DNA of 7,888 bases, taken from Microbacteriaceae bacterium. GTDB lineage: Bacteria; Actinomycetota; Actinomycetes; Actinomycetales; Microbacteriaceae. The notes beneath the pieces are model-generated. The model was not told the DNA's origin. It saw nothing but the letters and a program-made list of their open reading frames with translations, and did no database searches. Shown one piece after another: positions 6,425-7,888 of this stretch. Within the stretch, counting starts at the first letter, position 1. Each line of letters opens with the position of its first letter. Location: contig JAUZFY010000146.1 of assembly GCA_030840185.1 (NCBI GenBank), positions 1 to 7,888 on the forward strand, read 5' to 3'. The position numbers and the translations under genes were made by a program.

Positions 6425-7452
6425 CCGACGATGTGAAGGCAGACCAGACGCATCCAATCACCCTGTTTACCGGGCAGTGGGCGGACTTGCCGCTCGAGGA
6501 GGTCGCCCGATACGCGAGCGAGTGGGGCTACGACGGCCTCGAGATCGCCTGCTCCGGAGAACATCTCGATGTGTGGCGGGCTGCGGAGGACAAGACCTAC
6601 CTACAGGGACGCCTCGACATCCTCGATCGTTACGGACTGAAGGTCTTCGCGATCTCCAATCACCTCAAGGGCCAGGCGGTCTGCGACGATCCGATCGACT
6701 TCCGCCACGAGGCGATAGTCGGATCCCGGGTATGGGGCGACGGCGAAGCCGAGGGCGTCCGGCAGCGTGCCGCCGCGGAGATGAAGCTCACCGCGACAGT
6801 GGCGCGCAAGCTCGGCGTCGATACCGTCGTCGGGTTCACGGGTTCAAAGATCTGGCCGTACGTGGCCCAGTTTCCCCCGGTCCCCGCCGCAGTATTCGAG
6901 GCGGGATACCAGGACTTCGCCGATCGTTGGAACCCCATTCTCGACGTCTTCGACGACGAGGGCGTGCGGTTCGCGCACGAGGTGCACCCGAGCGAGATCG
7001 CGTACGACTACTGGAGCACTGTTCGCTCTCTCGAGGCGATCGGAAACCGGCCCGCATTCGGGCTCAACTGGGATCCGAGCCACATGATGTGGCAGGACAT
7101 CGATCCGGTTGGTTTCATTGTGGACTTCGCGGACCGCATCTATCACGTGGACTGCAAGGACACTCGCTTGCGACCGAAAAACGGCCGAGCGGGAGTGCTG
7201 GGATCGCACCTGCCGTGGGGCGATCCGCGCCGCGGCTGGGATTTCGTCTCGACCGGGCACGGGGACGTGCCGTGGGAAGACTCCTTCAGAGCCCTCGAGT
7301 CGATCGGATACTCCGGCCCGATTTCTATCGAGTGGGAATACGCGGGCATGGATCGCCTGCACGGTGCTAAGGAGGCGATCGGATTCATCCGCTCGCTTCT
7401 GTGGAAGCGTCCTACGACGTCATTCGACGCGGCATTCAGCAACCAGGAATGA
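6421..7452 (+). CDS. Sugar isomerase/epimerase-like TIM barrel protein (long type)
   Basis: A 343-residue xylose-isomerase-like TIM barrel, about 95 residues longer than the first operon gene and of a different subgroup. Probable metal ligands are Glu187 (AHEVHPSEIAYD), Asp218 and His221 (NWDPSHMMWQ), His242 (YHVDCKD) and Glu304 (SIEWE), the E-D-H-E pattern of the superfamily. Extra segments, including 84-118 with VWGDGEAEG and 250-280 with HLPWGDPRRGWDF, probably cover the active site. The start at 6421 was chosen because AAGAGGA lies 7 bases upstream and the ATG overlaps the preceding stop (ATGA); an in-frame ATG at 6394 lacks a site. Long members occur beside Gfo dehydrogenases, and related barrels in C-glycoside and levoglucosan breakdown eliminate or hydrate 3-keto sugars. 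That role is plausible here but unproven. Confidence 0.88.
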   Translation: MTDDVKADQTHPITLFTGQWADLPLEEVARYASEWGYDGLEIACSGEHLDVWRAAEDKTYLQGRLDILDRYGLKVFAISNHLKGQAVCDDPIDFRHEAIVGSRVWGDGEAEGVRQRAAAEMKLTATVARKLGVDTVVGFTGSKIWPYVAQFPPVPAAVFEAGYQDFADRWNPILDVFDDEGVRFAHEVHPSEIAYDYWSTVRSLEAIGNRPAFGLNWDPSHMMWQDIDPVGFIVDFADRIYHVDCKDTRLRPKNGRAGVLGSHLPWGDPRRGWDFVSTGHGDVPWEDSFRALESIGYSGPISIEWEYAGMDRLHGAKEAIGFIRSLLWKRPTTSFDAAFSNQE

Positions 7453-7488
7453 ACGCCGAAGCATCATTGAAACGGAGGGGCCGCACGC

Positions 7489-7500
7489 AACACGAGTGTT
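7489..7500. promoter_or_regulatory. Palindrome AACACGAGTGTT upstream of the transporter gene
   Basis: Perfect 5-bp arms AACAC and GTGTT surround GA. It lies in the 115-base gap between the long TIM barrel gene and the binding-protein gene, 67 bases before the latter's ATG. It could be an operator giving the transporter separate control, or a small intercistronic hairpin. No convincing promoter or T run adjoins it. Confidence 0.3.
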
Positions 7501-7567
7501 AATCACTGCATCCGCATGAATTATGGGCTGCCGACCATCTGGTCTTGCCCGAGACAAGGAAGTCATC

Positions 7568-7888
7568 ATGAAAATTAGAACCATTGCAGCAGTAGCAACG
7601 GTAGCGGCCGTCCTCGTCGCGACCGCCGCGTGTAGCTCGGGGGGCACGGCCTCCACGAGCAGCAGCGGTACCGCCGGCAAAACGCTCACCTACTGGGCGA
7701 GCAACCAGGGAACCAGCATCGCGAACGACACTGCGGTGCTCACCCCGGAGCTTGCCAAGTTCAAGAAGCAGACCGGGATCACCGTCAAGCTCGAGGTCAT
7801 CGGATGGAACGACCTGCAGACGCGCATTCAGTCCGCTGTGACCTCAGGGCAGGCGCCCGACGTGGTCAACATCGGAAACACCTGGGCG
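7568..7888 (+). CDS. ABC sugar transporter substrate-binding lipoprotein (N-terminal part)
   Basis: The frame is open from an ATG at 7568 to the window edge, 107 residues, preceded by AAGGAAG with a 5-base spacer. The protein has an n-region KIR, a hydrophobic core (6-21) and a lipobox-like end VATAAC with Cys22, followed by a Ser/Gly/Thr-rich tether (23-36). This is a lipoprotein signal, although threonine at -3 of the lipobox is less usual than leucine or valine. Mature sequence begins TLTYWASNQGTS (38-49), then FKKQTGITVKLEVIGWNDLQTRIQSA and SGQAPDVVNIGNTWA, typical of family-1 (maltose/multiple-sugar) extracellular solute-binding proteins that bind mono- or oligosaccharides outside the membrane. 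Permease genes are expected beyond the window. It presumably imports the substrate of the upstream operon, though specificity cannot be read here. Confidence 0.9.
   Translation, partial: MKIRTIAAVATVAAVLVATAACSSGGTASTSSSGTAGKTLTYWASNQGTSIANDTAVLTPELAKFKKQTGITVKLEVIGWNDLQTRIQSAVTSGQAPDVVNIGNTWA

Overview
The window is high-GC DNA with strong G/C bias at third codon positions, close gene packing, AGGAG-type ribosome binding sites, TANNNT -10 boxes and one apparently leaderless gene. This suits a high-GC actinomycete. Something like Microbacteriaceae is my guess from style, not something the sequence proves.

The left part (1-2089) is ordinary housekeeping material. It holds the tail of an unidentified + strand gene (1-141), a universal stress protein on the - strand (154-633), a roughly 300-base gap with a striking 22-bp inverted repeat (734-812) and a promoter, a RibD-C/dihydrofolate-reductase-fold protein (936-1496), and a small four-helix membrane protein of the DUF2269 type (1643-2089).

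The right part (2114-7888) is a carbohydrate catabolic locus. A ROK-family repressor (- strand, 2114-3304) diverges from a + strand operon. The 160-base space between them holds a good promoter (TTGTGC-16-TACACT) with the perfect palindrome GACTTAAGTC between its -35 and -10 boxes, plus a second palindrome 43 bp upstream. The operon reads: short sugar isomerase/epimerase-like TIM barrel (3465-4211), Gfo/Idh/MocA dehydrogenase 1 (4208-5314), Gfo/Idh/MocA dehydrogenase 2 (5327-6424), long TIM barrel (6421-7452). The genes are joined by ATGA overlaps or a 12-nt gap. After 115 nt comes the start of a lipoprotein sugar-binding protein of an ABC importer (7568 to the window edge).

The main idea: two NAD(P)-dependent Gfo enzymes plus two metal-dependent TIM barrels is the enzyme set described for levoglucosan breakdown (oxidation at C3, beta-elimination, hydration, reduction), and dehydrogenase 2 carries levoglucosan-dehydrogenase-like motifs. 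The locus may therefore import a sugar, anhydrosugar or glycoside and process it through 3-keto intermediates under ROK control. The substrate cannot be fixed from sequence alone.
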